A stretch of DNA of 64,000 bases from Solitalea lacus (GTDB taxonomy: Bacteria; Bacteroidota; Bacteroidia; Sphingobacteriales; Sphingobacteriaceae), in contig NZ_CP091740.1 in NCBI RefSeq assembly GCF_022014595.1, positions 1,426,001 to 1,490,000 on the forward strand, given 5' to 3'. A program made the translations under genes and the position numbers. Below are positions 1 through 9,266 of this stretch, one piece after another (within the stretch, counting starts at the first letter, position 1; every line of letters begins with the position of its first letter). Below the pieces are notes generated by a model that was not told where the DNA came from, did no database searches, and saw nothing but the letters and a program-made list of their open reading frames with translations.

Positions 1-1
1 T

Positions 2-829
2 GTGGACGATACTCCGGAAGCGATTATTCTTTCATGTTTTGATCCTGTTCGTCGTGAAATTGCCCGTTTGTCGTTACATCGTTTGGTTACTGATGGACGA
101 ATTCACCCTGCCCGTATTGAGGAGGTGGTTTCCAAAACTAAAAAGCAACTTGAAGATGAAATTGTTGAAATTGGTGAACGGACAGTAATTGATCTAGGTA
201 TTCATGGTCTGCACCCGGAATTGATTCGTATGGTTGGACGTATGCGTTACCGTTCGTCATATGGTCAAAACCTGTTGCAACACTCGCGTGAGGTAGCGAA
301 TTTATGTGCTACGATGGCTTCTGAGTTAGGGTTGAATGTAAAATTGGCTAAACGCGCCGGATTATTACACGATATTGGTAAAGTGCCAGATGATAACCCT
401 GAAGTACCACACGCTTTATTGGGTATGCAATTGGCTGAAAAATATAAAGAGCATCCTGAAGTATGCAATGCAATTGGAGCTCACCATGATGAAATTGAGA
501 TGACCAGCTTGTTATCACCAATTATTCAGGTATGTGATGCTATTTCAGGCGCGCGCCCTGGAGCCCGTCGTGAGGTGGTTGAAAGTTATATTAAGCGTTT
601 GCAAGACTTAGAAAATTTAGCACTTTCATATCCTGGCGTTGAAAAGACGTTTGCTATCCAGGCTGGTCGTGAGTTACGTGTTGTAGTTGATTGTGATAAA
701 ATCTCAGATCAACAGGCTGAAACTTTAGCATTTGATCTCTCAACCCGTATTCAAACAGAAATGACATATCCTGGACAAATTAAAGTTACTGTAATCAGGG
801 AAAGCCGTTCGGTAGCTTACGCAAAATAG
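2..829 (+). CDS. rny: Ribonuclease Y, C-terminal part (5' end outside window)
   Basis: Membrane-anchored endoribonuclease that starts mRNA decay. Only the last 275 codons are present. The window opens inside the end of the KH domain (VDDTPEAI at the first codons), so the N-terminal membrane anchor and coiled coil lie upstream. The HD metal-dependent phosphohydrolase domain is clear: QHSREVA around residue 93, the metal-binding LLHDIGK pair H123/D124 (fragment numbering), then AHHDE and the conserved ARPGARRE. The C-terminal section, ending near [16 protein letters not shown], is typical of the family. The GTG at position 2 is a valine codon inside the gene, not a start. An intrinsic terminator follows at 858-885. 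Identification is firm. Confidence 0.96.
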   Translation: MDDTPEAIILSCFDPVRREIARLSLHRLVTDGRIHPARIEEVVSKTKKQLEDEIVEIGERTVIDLGIHGLHPELIRMVGRMRYRSSYGQNLLQHSREVANLCATMASELGLNVKLAKRAGLLHDIGKVPDDNPEVPHALLGMQLAEKYKEHPEVCNAIGAHHDEIEMTSLLSPIIQVCDAISGARPGARREVVESYIKRLQDLENLALSYPGVEKTFAIQAGRELRVVVDCDKISDQQAETLAFDLSTRIQTEMTYPGQIKVTVIRESRSVAYAK

Positions 830-857
830 AAGCTGAATATAAAATAGAAAGAATAAA

Positions 858-885
858 GAAGGCTCGACAACTGTTGGGCCTTTTT
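858..885 (+). terminator. Intrinsic terminator after rny
   Basis: AAGGCTC pairs with GGGCCTT (one G-T pair) around a 10-base loop and is followed by a T run. Confidence 0.75.
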
Positions 886-941
886 CATATTTATGTTTTT
901 GTTTTAAATTAGAATTTTTCAATTAAAATAAACCTTTAACC

Positions 942-1442
942 ATGAGTGCCGTTTCAAAATCAAAAACAACAGCTAAGGCCCCTAAATTGGTTGATCAGTA
1001 TTTTGCCAAATACGCCGAAAGTCATCAAAATAAAACGAATAAACTTATACATTGGATTTGCGTACCTGCTATTGTGTTTAGTTTGATTGGTCTGATGTGG
1101 AGTATTCCGGTTCCCTGGAGTTATCAGTTTTTGAACTGGGCCAGTTTTGGCATTGCTTTTTCCTTGTATTATTATTGGCGTTTATCTCAACCTTTGGCAC
1201 TTGTAATGTTGATTATTATAGGACTCTTTTCTGCCATTTATGTATTAATTGAACAGCAAATTGGTTTATCAGGATTGGCTATTTTATGTGCTGTTGTGTT
1301 TGTAATATCGTGGGTGTTTCAGTTTATTGGACATAAAATTGAGGGCAAAAAGCCATCTTTTTTAGATGATGTTAAGTTTTTATTGATTGGGCCTATATGG
1401 TTATTGCATTTTCTTTTTAAAAAATTAGGAATAAGCTACTAA
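942..1442 (+). CDS. Mpo1-like (DUF962/YGL010w family) membrane protein
   Basis: A 166-residue integral membrane protein of the DUF962 family. The yeast member Mpo1 is an iron-dependent dioxygenase that alpha-oxidises 2-hydroxy fatty acids. Diagnostic features are the N-terminal YAESHQNKTNKLIHWICVP block (residues about 24-42), which carries candidate metal-binding histidines, about four hydrophobic spans, and a second histidine block FQFIGHKIEGKKPSF near residues 126-140 followed by a last hydrophobic segment. It stands alone between two terminators. Lipid oxidation is inferred from the family; the substrate here is unknown. Confidence 0.85.
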   Translation: MSAVSKSKTTAKAPKLVDQYFAKYAESHQNKTNKLIHWICVPAIVFSLIGLMWSIPVPWSYQFLNWASFGIAFSLYYYWRLSQPLALVMLIIIGLFSAIYVLIEQQIGLSGLAILCAVVFVISWVFQFIGHKIEGKKPSFLDDVKFLLIGPIWLLHFLFKKLGISY

Positions 1443-1460
1443 GTAGTAAAAACTATGTTG

Positions 1461-1506
1461 AGGCATAAAGACGCCAAAAAAAATCGGCGACTTTATGCCT
1501 TTTTTA
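1461..1506 (+). terminator. Strong intrinsic terminator
   Basis: AGGCATAAAG (1461-1470) pairs perfectly with CTTTATGCCT (1491-1500). An inner CGCC/GGCG stem lies within, and a T run follows. Confidence 0.9.
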
Positions 1507-1780
1507 TTGCTCGAGATACAACAATGATAACTCAACTAGCGGTTTTATTTTACTCAAACGTTAACTTAAAATGTAGTGTTAATCCATGTAATGCTTTTTG
1601 TATTAATATTAACTTTTGAAGTTTATATTAATTAAGTTATTGATATTTAGTCTTTTGTTTTGTTTTCAGACTTGTCGCTTAACAAATTAATAACCGATAG
1701 ATAAACTAAGGTTAATTGATTGTTAATATACGCTTAATCTACTCAGTCTACTTTTGCCCTAAACAAAAATTAAGGTAAAA
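1507..1780. other. AT-rich intergenic region upstream of the TonB receptor
   Basis: No open frame of note. The stretch is very AT-rich and ends in a promoter-like TACTTTTG about 25 bases before the receptor start. Nothing else was recognised. Confidence 0.6.
1749..1756 (+). promoter_or_regulatory. Bacteroidota -7 element (TACTTTTG) for the TonB receptor
   Basis: Exact match to TAnnTTTG, placed so that transcription would begin some 18 bases before the GTG start. No TTTG sits at the usual -33 spacing; the nearest TTG is about 26 bases upstream, so the promoter may be weak or activator-dependent. Confidence 0.5.
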
Positions 1781-4579
1781 GTGAAAAATTTCTCCATTTC
1801 AAAGGTTTTCTTTTCGTTGACTGTAATGCTGCTCATGGTAAGTTCTGCTTGGGCGCAAAACGGTAAAATTGTTGGTAAAATAACCGATAAAGCCTTTAAC
1901 GAGCCAATTGTAGGCCTGCCAGTTTTGGTAAAAGGAACATCTAAGGTTACTCCATCTAATATTGACGGTCGTTACGAATTAAACCTTGCTCCAGGTACTT
2001 ATACCTTGGAGTTTAAATATATCAGTTTTAAAACAAAAACAGTTTCCGAAGTAGTAGTTCGTGCCGGAAAGGTTACCGAATTAAACGTAGTAATGGATGA
2101 TGCCGCCACCGAATTAGGTGAGGTTGTGGTAACTTCTACTTATAAAAAAGAGACAGTTAACGCTTTGTATTCTTTGCAGAAGAGCAATATTCGCGTTTCG
2201 GATGGCATTTCGGCGGAAATTATAAAGCGCTCTCCTGATAAAAATACTAGTGAAGTATTAAAACGGGTAAGTGGCGCAAGTATCCAGGATAATAAGTTTG
2301 TTATTGTTAGGGGGTTGGCGGACCGTTATAACACATCATTAATGAATAATGCTTCGCTTCCAAGTACAGAAAGCGATAAACGCGCATTTAATTTTGATAT
2401 TATTCCTTCTAATTTAATTGATAATATAGTTGTTAATAAAACTGCTTCTCCTGATTTACCTGGTGATTTTTCAGGTGGCGCGGTTCAAATTACAACAAGA
2501 GATTTTCCTGCCGAACCAGTTTTTGTATTCACAATAGGTAGCGGTGTTAATACACAAAGTACCTTCAAAGATTATCGTTCAGCTAATACAGGAAAACTTG
2601 ATTTCTTAGGATTTCTTGATCAATCAAGGGCGCTTCCCTCGGCTTATGAGTCAACTCGTAATCAGTATCCTTCACTGCCAATAGCAGAGAGCCAACAGAT
2701 TTCTTATGCATTTCCTAATACTTACGGGGCTGCTAAAACAGGTACTACATTGCCAAATGCTAACATGCAGTTGTCAATTGGTAATAATAAAACCTACGAA
2801 TCAGGTAGTCGCTTTGGATATATCGCTTCGTTTAGTTACAGAACACAGCGTGATATTTTGATGCGCGAACGTTCTGACTATAATCTGCAGAAAATAGAGG
2901 TGATTAGAAATGACGATAAGTTATTTAACTACTCAAATAACTTAGGTGGTTTGTTAAATTTTGCCTACTCAAAAGGGAATAACAAGTTTGCTTTAAAAAA
3001 CTTCTATAACAACACCTTTAAAAATAGCTACGTAGACCGTGTAGGAAAAATTTCAGATGAGTCAAACTCAAATAACCTAAATAACATTGGTTCGTTTAAT
3101 GATGTTTATCAAAACTCGTTATTCAACTCAGTTTTAGAAGGACAACATGCTTTACCAAAAGCAAATATAAATATTGATTGGAATGCAGGTTTTTCAAATA
3201 CATTCAAAGATCAACCTGATCAAAAAATTGTTGAAGCAATTAAACCTGTTGATAGCACAGATCCTTATTATGTAACACTTTCTAACTACAATAGTCCGGC
3301 TGTTCAAAATGCAGGTAGGGTTTATAGTAAGTTGAATGAAAATGTTTTTAACAGTAATCTGAATCTTTCGATTCCATTTAAGCTGTTTAAGCAAAGCCAA
3401 AAGTTAAAATTTGGAGGATCAACCGTAAACAGGTTTAGGGATTTCAGAATTGATGCATTAGGTTACGCCTCAGCTTCTTATGCGCCGGTGAAAATTGATC
3501 TGGCCAATGGAGTGAACTTCGATAATATTTTCTCTACACAATCAATGCAATCTAACAATTTAATGTTAAGTGTTATCTCAACTAATTCACTTGATTATGA
3601 GGGAAAAGCGCAAACACATTCTGGTTATGTAATGTTGGATACAAAGTTTAGCGAAGCCTTAAGAATAGTTTGGGGAGCAAGACTTGAAGCTTTCAATATG
3701 GATCTTACTCCGGCTGGAAAGGCATACTTAAAGCAAACTTATAAGCAAACGGATATCCTTCCATCAGCCAATCTTATCTATAGTTTGAATACAAAATCAA
3801 ATTTAAGAGCTTCTGCTTCTCAAACAGTTAACCGACCAGAATTTAGAGAGATTGCGGCTTACCAATATTTTGACTTCGAAACTGATTTTAACATTGTAGG
3901 AGAAAAAAACCTGAAAATTGCCAAAGTAACTAATGCCGATTTACGTTATGAGTTTTATCCGGCAGCAGGAGAGATTATATCCTTTAGTGCATTTTATAAG
4001 AAGTTTAAGAACCCGATTGAGCAAATAAATAATGGAAGTCGTGTTTTTACATTCAAAAACGCTGAAAGTGCCAATGATTATGGTGTAGAGGTTGAGTTGC
4101 GTAAGAAGCTTAATTTCTTTGGTGATGCCGCCTTCTGGAATAACACAACATTCTATACTAATGCATCATACATCAAATCGGATGTGGTTTTAGATGGTTC
4201 ATCTCGTCAAAGACCACTACAAGGACAATCTCCGTACCTAATCAATACTGGTTTACAATACAACAATGGCAAACTAGGGGTAAATGCAATGTTTAATCGT
4301 GTTGGACAGCGCATGCTTTATGTAGGAACCAGCGGTGGGGCCGATATTTATGAAGCTCCTCGTAATGTAATTGATTTCCAAATTAGCCATAAGCTTCTAA
4401 AGGATAACGCAGAATTGCGCTTTACAGCTGGCGATTTATTAGCTCAAAAGACTAAATACTACTATAACTTCGGAGGAAGCACAGGTTACCAATCAAATGA
4501 AGATAGAGTAATCAACAGTATTCAGCCAGGCCGTACATTCTCATTAAGCTTTTCTTATAATCTTCCATATAATAAATAG
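1781..4579 (+). CDS. TonB-dependent outer-membrane receptor
   Basis: Outer-membrane active-uptake channel of 932 residues. A signal peptide ends at AWA/Q (residues 23-26). A carboxypeptidase-regulatory-like beta domain follows (about 28-108), then the plug (about 115-236, with VIVRGLADRYN and DLPGDFSGGAVQIT), and a 22-strand-type barrel ending in an aromatic-rich FSLSFSYNLPYNK. The start is GTG with a weak AAGG upstream. No SusD gene follows, so this is not a classical Sus pair; instead a surface lipoprotein gene lies 81 bases downstream, probably its partner. The substrate cannot be told from sequence. Confidence 0.93.
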   Translation: MKNFSISKVFFSLTVMLLMVSSAWAQNGKIVGKITDKAFNEPIVGLPVLVKGTSKVTPSNIDGRYELNLAPGTYTLEFKYISFKTKTVSEVVVRAGKVTELNVVMDDAATELGEVVVTSTYKKETVNALYSLQKSNIRVSDGISAEIIKRSPDKNTSEVLKRVSGASIQDNKFVIVRGLADRYNTSLMNNASLPSTESDKRAFNFDIIPSNLIDNIVVNKTASPDLPGDFSGGAVQITTRDFPAEPVFVFTIGSGVNTQSTFKDYRSANTGKLDFLGFLDQSRALPSAYESTRNQYPSLPIAESQQISYAFPNTYGAAKTGTTLPNANMQLSIGNNKTYESGSRFGYIASFSYRTQRDILMRERSDYNLQKIEVIRNDDKLFNYSNNLGGLLNFAYSKGNNKFALKNFYNNTFKNSYVDRVGKISDESNSNNLNNIGSFNDVYQNSLFNSVLEGQHALPKANINIDWNAGFSNTFKDQPDQKIVEAIKPVDSTDPYYVTLSNYNSPAVQNAGRVYSKLNENVFNSNLNLSIPFKLFKQSQKLKFGGSTVNRFRDFRIDALGYASASYAPVKIDLANGVNFDNIFSTQSMQSNNLMLSVISTNSLDYEGKAQTHSGYVMLDTKFSEALRIVWGARLEAFNMDLTPAGKAYLKQTYKQTDILPSANLIYSLNTKSNLRASASQTVNRPEFREIAAYQYFDFETDFNIVGEKNLKIAKVTNADLRYEFYPAAGEIISFSAFYKKFKNPIEQINNGSRVFTFKNAESANDYGVEVELRKKLNFFGDAAFWNNTTFYTNASYIKSDVVLDGSSRQRPLQGQSPYLINTGLQYNNGKLGVNAMFNRVGQRMLYVGTSGGADIYEAPRNVIDFQISHKLLKDNAELRFTAGDLLAQKTKYYYNFGGSTGYQSNEDRVINSIQPGRTFSLSFSYNLPYNK

Positions 4580-4660
4580 GTTAATTTGATAACGCTTAGT
4601 TTTCAATTACTTAACATTTGAATTAAATATTTGCAACATAAAATTTAAGCAAAATCAAAA

Positions 4661-6043
4661 ATGAAAAAATTATTAGGTCTTTCAGTTTTATTTACTGCAA
4701 CATTACTTGCAAGCTGTAGCAAAGAAGATGATACAAAACCTACTCCTGTTAATGTAGAAACAAACATTCGTGGAGTGATCAGCAAGAATATCACCCTTAC
4801 TAAAGACAAAATATGGACTCTTCGCGGGCCTGTTTATGTAACTGCTGGAGCTACAATAACAATTGAGGCCGGTACAAAAATTATCAGCAAGAAGGATTCT
4901 GCAGGTATACTTGTTATAACTCCAGGTAGTAAAATCAATGCCGCAGGAACTGCTTCGGCTCCAATTGTATTCACTTCTGGTGAAGCTGCTCCAGCGGCAG
5001 GTGACTTTGGAGGAGTTGTTATTTCGGGGAAAGCAACCGTAAATGGTAACCATAAAACTATGGAAGGGGGGCTTGATCCTCAATATTCAGCTATTTGGGG
5101 TGCTACTGAGGTGACCAAATCTCAAACCAGTGATTCAGATAATTCAGGTGTATTGCAATATGTTCGGATTGAATATGCTGGAAAAGCAGTAGCTCCAGAA
5201 GTTGAGCTAAACGGCTTAAGTTTATATGGTGTAGGTAATGGAACAACATTTGATCATATTCAAATTACAAGGGGACTTGATGATGCGTTCGAATTCTTTG
5301 GAGGTACATTCAATGCCAAGTATCTGATTGCATATGGAAATGGTGATGATGACTTCGATTTTGATGATGGTTTCCGAGGTAATCTGCAATATATCATCTC
5401 TATCAAAGATCCAAATGTTACTGATGCTAAAGGTACAACTGGAGATGTTTCAAATAATATTGAGTGTGATAATACGGATGGTAAAACAGCTCCCTATGCT
5501 ACAACTCCTGTAACGAAGATTAATATTGCTAATGCAACTTTAGTTGGTCCGGGAAATACTCCTAATTCTCCAGTATGGAATAACTACGGGTATGGTGCTC
5601 GTTGGAGAAGAGGTTCTACTTTCAATGTAGCTAACTCAATTATTATTGGTGTTAAGTTGAATGGTGTTTCTATTGAATCCAATGAAGCAGCTCAATCATT
5701 CAATGATGGCGTAAGTTCATTCAAAAACAATATTTTAAATACCTTGGCATCGGCTCCATATCGCGTAGGTTCTGATGTGACAACTGTAGTTGGCTTTAAT
5801 GCTGCTAAAGTACAAGAGTTAGCTTTAACAACTTCATATGCTGCAACAGCTGATGATGTGAAGTTAACTGATCCATTCAACTTTGCTAAGCCAAATGTTG
5901 CTCCTAAAGCAGATTCTCAAGCTTTAACTATGGGAACTAAATTTGAAGGAGTTTTTGCAACTGGTTTTGATAAACCTGCTTATGTAGGTGCATTAACTAC
6001 TGCTGCAGACTGGACTGCAGGTTGGGCTGCTTGGGGTAAATAA
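4661..6043 (+). CDS. Surface-exposed lipoprotein with beta-helix-like repeats, partner of the TonB receptor
   Basis: A 460-residue lipoprotein. Its signal peptide ends at the lipobox LLASC, with C19 lipidated. The residues right after it (SKEDD) fit the Bacteroidota surface-export signal, a lysine followed by acidic residues near the cysteine. The body is rich in short beta repeats (VTAGATITIEAGTKI, INAAGTASAPIVFTSG), suggesting a right-handed beta-helix. Around residues 225-240 is a dense acidic stretch, DDDFDFDDG, resembling a calcium site. Homologues in this phylum often sit beside such receptors and are sometimes misnamed multidrug transporter; nothing here supports transport by itself. 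Function is unknown; substrate capture for the upstream receptor is inference. Confidence 0.75.
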   Translation: MKKLLGLSVLFTATLLASCSKEDDTKPTPVNVETNIRGVISKNITLTKDKIWTLRGPVYVTAGATITIEAGTKIISKKDSAGILVITPGSKINAAGTASAPIVFTSGEAAPAAGDFGGVVISGKATVNGNHKTMEGGLDPQYSAIWGATEVTKSQTSDSDNSGVLQYVRIEYAGKAVAPEVELNGLSLYGVGNGTTFDHIQITRGLDDAFEFFGGTFNAKYLIAYGNGDDDFDFDDGFRGNLQYIISIKDPNVTDAKGTTGDVSNNIECDNTDGKTAPYATTPVTKINIANATLVGPGNTPNSPVWNNYGYGARWRRGSTFNVANSIIIGVKLNGVSIESNEAAQSFNDGVSSFKNNILNTLASAPYRVGSDVTTVVGFNAAKVQELALTTSYAATADDVKLTDPFNFAKPNVAPKADSQALTMGTKFEGVFATGFDKPAYVGALTTAADWTAGWAAWGK

Positions 6044-6112
6044 TTATAATAAATGAGATGAATACAGTTTGTTTCATAATCAACTATTAATTTTCACTTT
6101 TTTATCAAATAT

Positions 6113-6148
6113 GAAGGGCCTAGTGTAATTACTGGGCTTCTTCTTTTT
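6113..6148 (+). terminator. Intrinsic terminator
   Basis: GGGCCTAGT pairs with ACTGGGCTT (with G-T pairs) around a short AT loop, followed by CTTCTTTTT. Confidence 0.65.
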
Positions 6149-6209
6149 AAGATAATTCTAGTTTTGGCTATTAACACCTAACTCTTTCATATAAATAAAG
6201 GAAAAGTTC

Positions 6210-6240
6210 TTGTTTTCTTAATATTTTCCTTATACATCTG
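6210..6240 (+). promoter_or_regulatory. Promoter of the metalloprotease gene
   Basis: TTG (6210-6212), 20 bases, then TACATCTG (6233-6240), one mismatch from TAnnTTTG. It lies 35 bases before the start codon. Confidence 0.5.
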
Positions 6241-6274
6241 TCGTATAACTAAAAATACTGAAACATTATATTTT

Positions 6275-7423
6275 ATGAAAAAAACAAAACTTGTGATTAA
6301 ACCAGTTAAATTTTTGATTTTATCTATCTCGCTGTTGTCAACCATGTGTTGCAAAAAAAACATTGATACAGAAGTTCAAAATGAGGGGAATAGGCAGATT
6401 GTAAAACTTTCATCAGATCAAATAAATGAGTTGAAAAGATTAGGATTTGCGGATTCAAACGTTTTTGATTATGGTAATTATTATTTAGTGGAAGGAGATG
6501 TATTAGTCTCTAAGAAAGAATTGGAATCTAATATTTCACGATTTAAACAATTAACTATAGTTGAACAGCATAAAAGTCCTGCTAGCATTACCAATTCTAC
6601 CCAGCATAATTTTACTTTATATGTTGATGAAACAATCTGGGGGAATTATACATGGAATGCCGGCCTGCTAAGTGCCGTTGAAACATGGAATTCATTCTAT
6701 AATAGCGATGTGAAACTTCATCTTTCCTATGATAGTCCTCAAAGTGCAAATATAATTGTTAAAACAGATCGAAACTTGTCAGCTAGTGAAAAGTTGGCTT
6801 CCAATGTTGCCGCCGTTGGAGCAGTGCCAATGGGTAGTACTGTAGGGACAATTATCATAGCTAATGATGATTTTAAGCCAGGTGGTGGTTCTAGTCTGCT
6901 TAGCGTTTCGCAAGCTACGTGGAATATGATTCATGAAATTGGTCATACTTTAGGCCTTCAGCATACAAATTGGATAACGGTAGATGGTACAGTGAATCCT
7001 AATAATTTTATCCTTATCCCCGGAACTCCAAATAATAACGATGGAAGTTCCGTAATGAATGGTGGAACGGCCTCGTATTCTTGCCCAAATGCTACTTGCT
7101 TCTCTAATTATGATCAAATAGCCATAAATTATCTGTTTCCCTTAGTGCCTAACAGTACACTAAATGCTTTAATTAACGGCCAATCCCAAATTGCAAGATC
7201 TTCACAATGGACATACACATGCAGTTATAGATCAGTTGAAACAGGAATTAATTATTATTGGGAAGTAATAGGCATAAATGGAACTAACTTTTATCAAAAT
7301 GATTATGATCCTTATCCTGGTGCGGAAATAAGTTTGCCGATGGGTAATTACAAAATAAGATGTACAATATCAGGCGGGAAATACCCAACAAAGGTTGCTG
7401 AGAAAACAATAGTTGTAAATTAA
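6275..7423 (+). CDS. Secreted zinc metalloprotease (M57/dual-action HEIGH type)
   Basis: Predicted exported metallopeptidase of 382 residues. The zinc motif HEIGHTLGLQH occupies residues 220-230 (H220, E221, H224, H230), with a Met-turn candidate SSVMNGG around M261, as in M57-like metzincins. The N terminus is a hydrophobic export signal followed by two cysteines (C25, C26). The lipobox has Met before the Cys, so lipidation is doubtful. About residues 40-110 look like a propeptide-like region, and the last 90 residues are a beta-rich C-terminal domain. It has its own promoter and is not obviously co-transcribed with the gene before. Substrate unknown. Confidence 0.85.
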   Translation: MKKTKLVIKPVKFLILSISLLSTMCCKKNIDTEVQNEGNRQIVKLSSDQINELKRLGFADSNVFDYGNYYLVEGDVLVSKKELESNISRFKQLTIVEQHKSPASITNSTQHNFTLYVDETIWGNYTWNAGLLSAVETWNSFYNSDVKLHLSYDSPQSANIIVKTDRNLSASEKLASNVAAVGAVPMGSTVGTIIIANDDFKPGGGSSLLSVSQATWNMIHEIGHTLGLQHTNWITVDGTVNPNNFILIPGTPNNNDGSSVMNGGTASYSCPNATCFSNYDQIAINYLFPLVPNSTLNALINGQSQIARSSQWTYTCSYRSVETGINYYWEVIGINGTNFYQNDYDPYPGAEISLPMGNYKIRCTISGGKYPTKVAEKTIVVN

Positions 7424-7729
7424 GCAAAGACAATTATTTTCCTCTGAAAATGAGAATAGCCTCGTTTAGCTCTCTCGTAGAGGCTTTTGGGTGTAAAGCC
7501 GAACCTATTGCGGTGAAAGGATGGCTTATGCTTCGATATTATTCCTAATAGCTTTAAAGATGAAGTCCAAAAGCCTGTGATAGCAGATTTTAGATAGGTA
7601 ATATTGATTGATTTATAATAAGAAAGCGGGACTCTTGGGAAATTCCGAAGAAAGCGGCAGTTTGAGTAGGCCAGCACGACCAACTTGTGGATAACTGGGC
7701 AGGATTTGTGGAAAAGGGTCGAAATTTTG
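7424..7729. other. Intergenic junction between metalloprotease and IS element
   Basis: No convincing gene. A 110-codon minus-strand frame (7420-7752) has no recognisable domain and crosses the probable IS edge. Composition shifts from AT-rich to GC-richer near 7620-7645, probably marking the left end of the inserted element. Confidence 0.5.
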
Positions 7730-7765
7730 AAAAAAACGATGCAACAGGGCACACTTTGCCCTTGC
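7730..7765 (-). terminator. Transposase gene terminator
   Basis: On the minus strand GCAAGGGC pairs with GCCCTGTTGC (small bulge), followed by ATCG and a seven-base T run. Confidence 0.7.
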
Positions 7766-7796
7766 GGGATTGCTTGGGCAGCTGTGGCAGGAGGTT

Positions 7797-9128
7797 TTAG
7801 GCGGCTAAATCGGGAGCTTGGGCCTTCTCCCGCTTAGTGACCATGCGCACGACCGCGGTCATCACCCCAAAGAACATCCAAAGGGTTTCATTAGCCTGGT
7901 TACGTGCCTTGATGCGCCGCAGATCGTAGTGATTCTTTTCCGTTCCAAAGCTACCCTCCAGCCGGGTGGAACGTTCTTTATTCAACAGGGCTCTCAGGGT
8001 TTTCTTTTCCGGCGTATCGCCTCTGCCTTTTTGCACAAAGCCGGTAGCAATCTTCCGCTCGTTCAGGTATTTTCGATTGGCATTGGTGGCATAAATCCGG
8101 TCGCCTGCAAATTGATGACAGGTACCGAACAGGCGCCCATGTAGGGCTAGCGAAGCTTCTACTCGCTTACATTCATTATAAGCCGCATAGCTGTAATGTT
8201 CAATGATATTGATCCCATCCACCTGCAGCATGTGCACTTTGGCCCCAAATTCACAGGGTTTGTTTTCCTTGCCCCGTACAATGGAACGCACAAAAGGCTT
8301 GTACAGGGACAATACCCTGTCGGGTAGTTTCTTACCGGGATTTTCCAACAAGAACCGCTGCTCCTTTAACACTTGCTCCACCAAGTCAAAGCGTTCCCGG
8401 AGCCGCCCGGCCAGTTGCAGCCTGTCGCCCATTAAGCGAAAAACATCCTTAATCAGGCCATTCAAGCGGGTGAGTAACTTGATTAACTGCTGGCAGCGAC
8501 GACGTGACTTGCGCTGGCTTTTCTTACGGAGTAAATTGAAAGTCGATTGTTTGAGTTGTTGTTCATTAAAAGCGTTTTTAGCCCGCTTTAGCTTACAGGA
8601 TTTCAACAAATCTTCGTATAACTCATGACTGAACAGGCAGCAATCCCACAGCAGTTTCACGCTGGTAGGGTATTTCATGTCGCTTTCATACACGGTGGCA
8701 TCGCAGAGCAAAACCTGCGTTTCCTTCAGCTGCGGCTTCCAATAACGAATCAGTTCTTCCTGAAACAGCTGCAGATCCAGGTGTTTGGCCACATAACTGC
8801 GGATTCTGGAGACCAGGGTGACATCCTTGATTTGTTCATTATCGGCCAGGCGCATGCCGCAAAACAACTGCATTTGCCAATTCCCGTTCAGGTGTTCAAT
8901 CAACTGCTCATCACTCAGACCAGTATAGGACTTCAAAAACAACAAGGCCAACATGCCCTCTGGAGCCAGCCAGGCTTTAGCGCCACGTGCACTGCCCTTA
9001 GCCGGTAAGAGGGCTGCCAAGCGGTCCAGTGGAAGTACCTGGCGGAGTTTGCCCAAGCTGGTCGTCTGAAAAATAATTTCGCGGGGACTTTGCAGTTCGT
9101 TGACAGGAAATAAGTAGTTTTGCAGCAT
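7797..9128 (-). CDS. DDE transposase, IS1182/IS5 superfamily
   Basis: A 443-residue transposase that appears complete. The N-terminal helical DUF772-like domain (about 35-125, with LFLKSYTGLSDEQLIEHL) is followed by an RNase-H-fold DDE domain. Candidate catalytic residues are D143 (LLCDATVYESD), D343 (FAGDRIYAT) and E391 (RLEGSFGTEKNHYDLRR, the YREK-like block). A long basic coiled insertion (about 175-275) separates the first and second acidic residues, as in IS1182-type enzymes. Base composition differs from the neighbours, pointing to recent transfer. An inverted repeat sits directly upstream of the start codon (9129-9160) and could limit translation. Subfamily placement is by pattern, not database search. 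Confidence 0.9.
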   Translation of the reverse strand: MLQNYLFPVNELQSPREIIFQTTSLGKLRQVLPLDRLAALLPAKGSARGAKAWLAPEGMLALLFLKSYTGLSDEQLIEHLNGNWQMQLFCGMRLADNEQIKDVTLVSRIRSYVAKHLDLQLFQEELIRYWKPQLKETQVLLCDATVYESDMKYPTSVKLLWDCCLFSHELYEDLLKSCKLKRAKNAFNEQQLKQSTFNLLRKKSQRKSRRRCQQLIKLLTRLNGLIKDVFRLMGDRLQLAGRLRERFDLVEQVLKEQRFLLENPGKKLPDRVLSLYKPFVRSIVRGKENKPCEFGAKVHMLQVDGINIIEHYSYAAYNECKRVEASLALHGRLFGTCHQFAGDRIYATNANRKYLNERKIATGFVQKGRGDTPEKKTLRALLNKERSTRLEGSFGTEKNHYDLRRIKARNQANETLWMFFGVMTAVVRMVTKREKAQAPDLAA

Positions 9129-9160
9129 ATTATTTTGTTGTTTCGCAAAACCAAAATAAT
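9129..9160 (-). repeat. Inverted repeat abutting the transposase start codon
   Basis: ATTATTTTG (9129-9137) and CAAAATAAT (9152-9160) form a perfect 9-bp stem with a 14-base loop in the transposase mRNA leader, ending immediately before ATG. Confidence 0.6.
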
Positions 9161-9164
9161 GAAA

Positions 9165-9202
9165 AACCCCGATTTGGCCTCATTTGAGACTTTTTCGGGG
9201 TT
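9165..9202. terminator. Bidirectional terminator-like hairpin at the IS right end
   Basis: AACCCCGA (9165-9172) pairs with TCGGGGTT (9195-9202). T-rich tails occur on both strands. It may shield the transposase from outside transcription, or belong to the IS end itself. Confidence 0.55.
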
Positions 9203-9266
9203 ATTTTTTTGAATTCAACACAATTAATAGCTGTGTTTCAGGGAATTGTAATTTTCAAAGACTCCC

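Larger units (their letters stand above)
7640..9205 (-). mobile_element. IS1182/IS5-type insertion sequence (ends approximate)
   Basis: A segment visibly richer in G+C than both flanks, carrying one DDE transposase gene, its own terminator on the left, and hairpins on the right. Tentative imperfect terminal inverted repeats: CCGAAGAAAG...TTTGAGTAGGCC from 7645, against the complement of 9176-9200, which reads CCCCGAAAAAGTCTCAAATG then AGGCC. No target duplication could be found by eye, so the ends are estimates. Confidence 0.55.

Noticed and set aside
7420-7752. 110-codon minus-strand frame between the metalloprotease and the IS
   Set aside because: No recognisable domain, crosses the probable IS edge and the transposase terminator, and has an odd composition.
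8203-9008. Plus-strand frames opposite the transposase gene
   Set aside because: GC-rich antisense shadows without domains or start signals.
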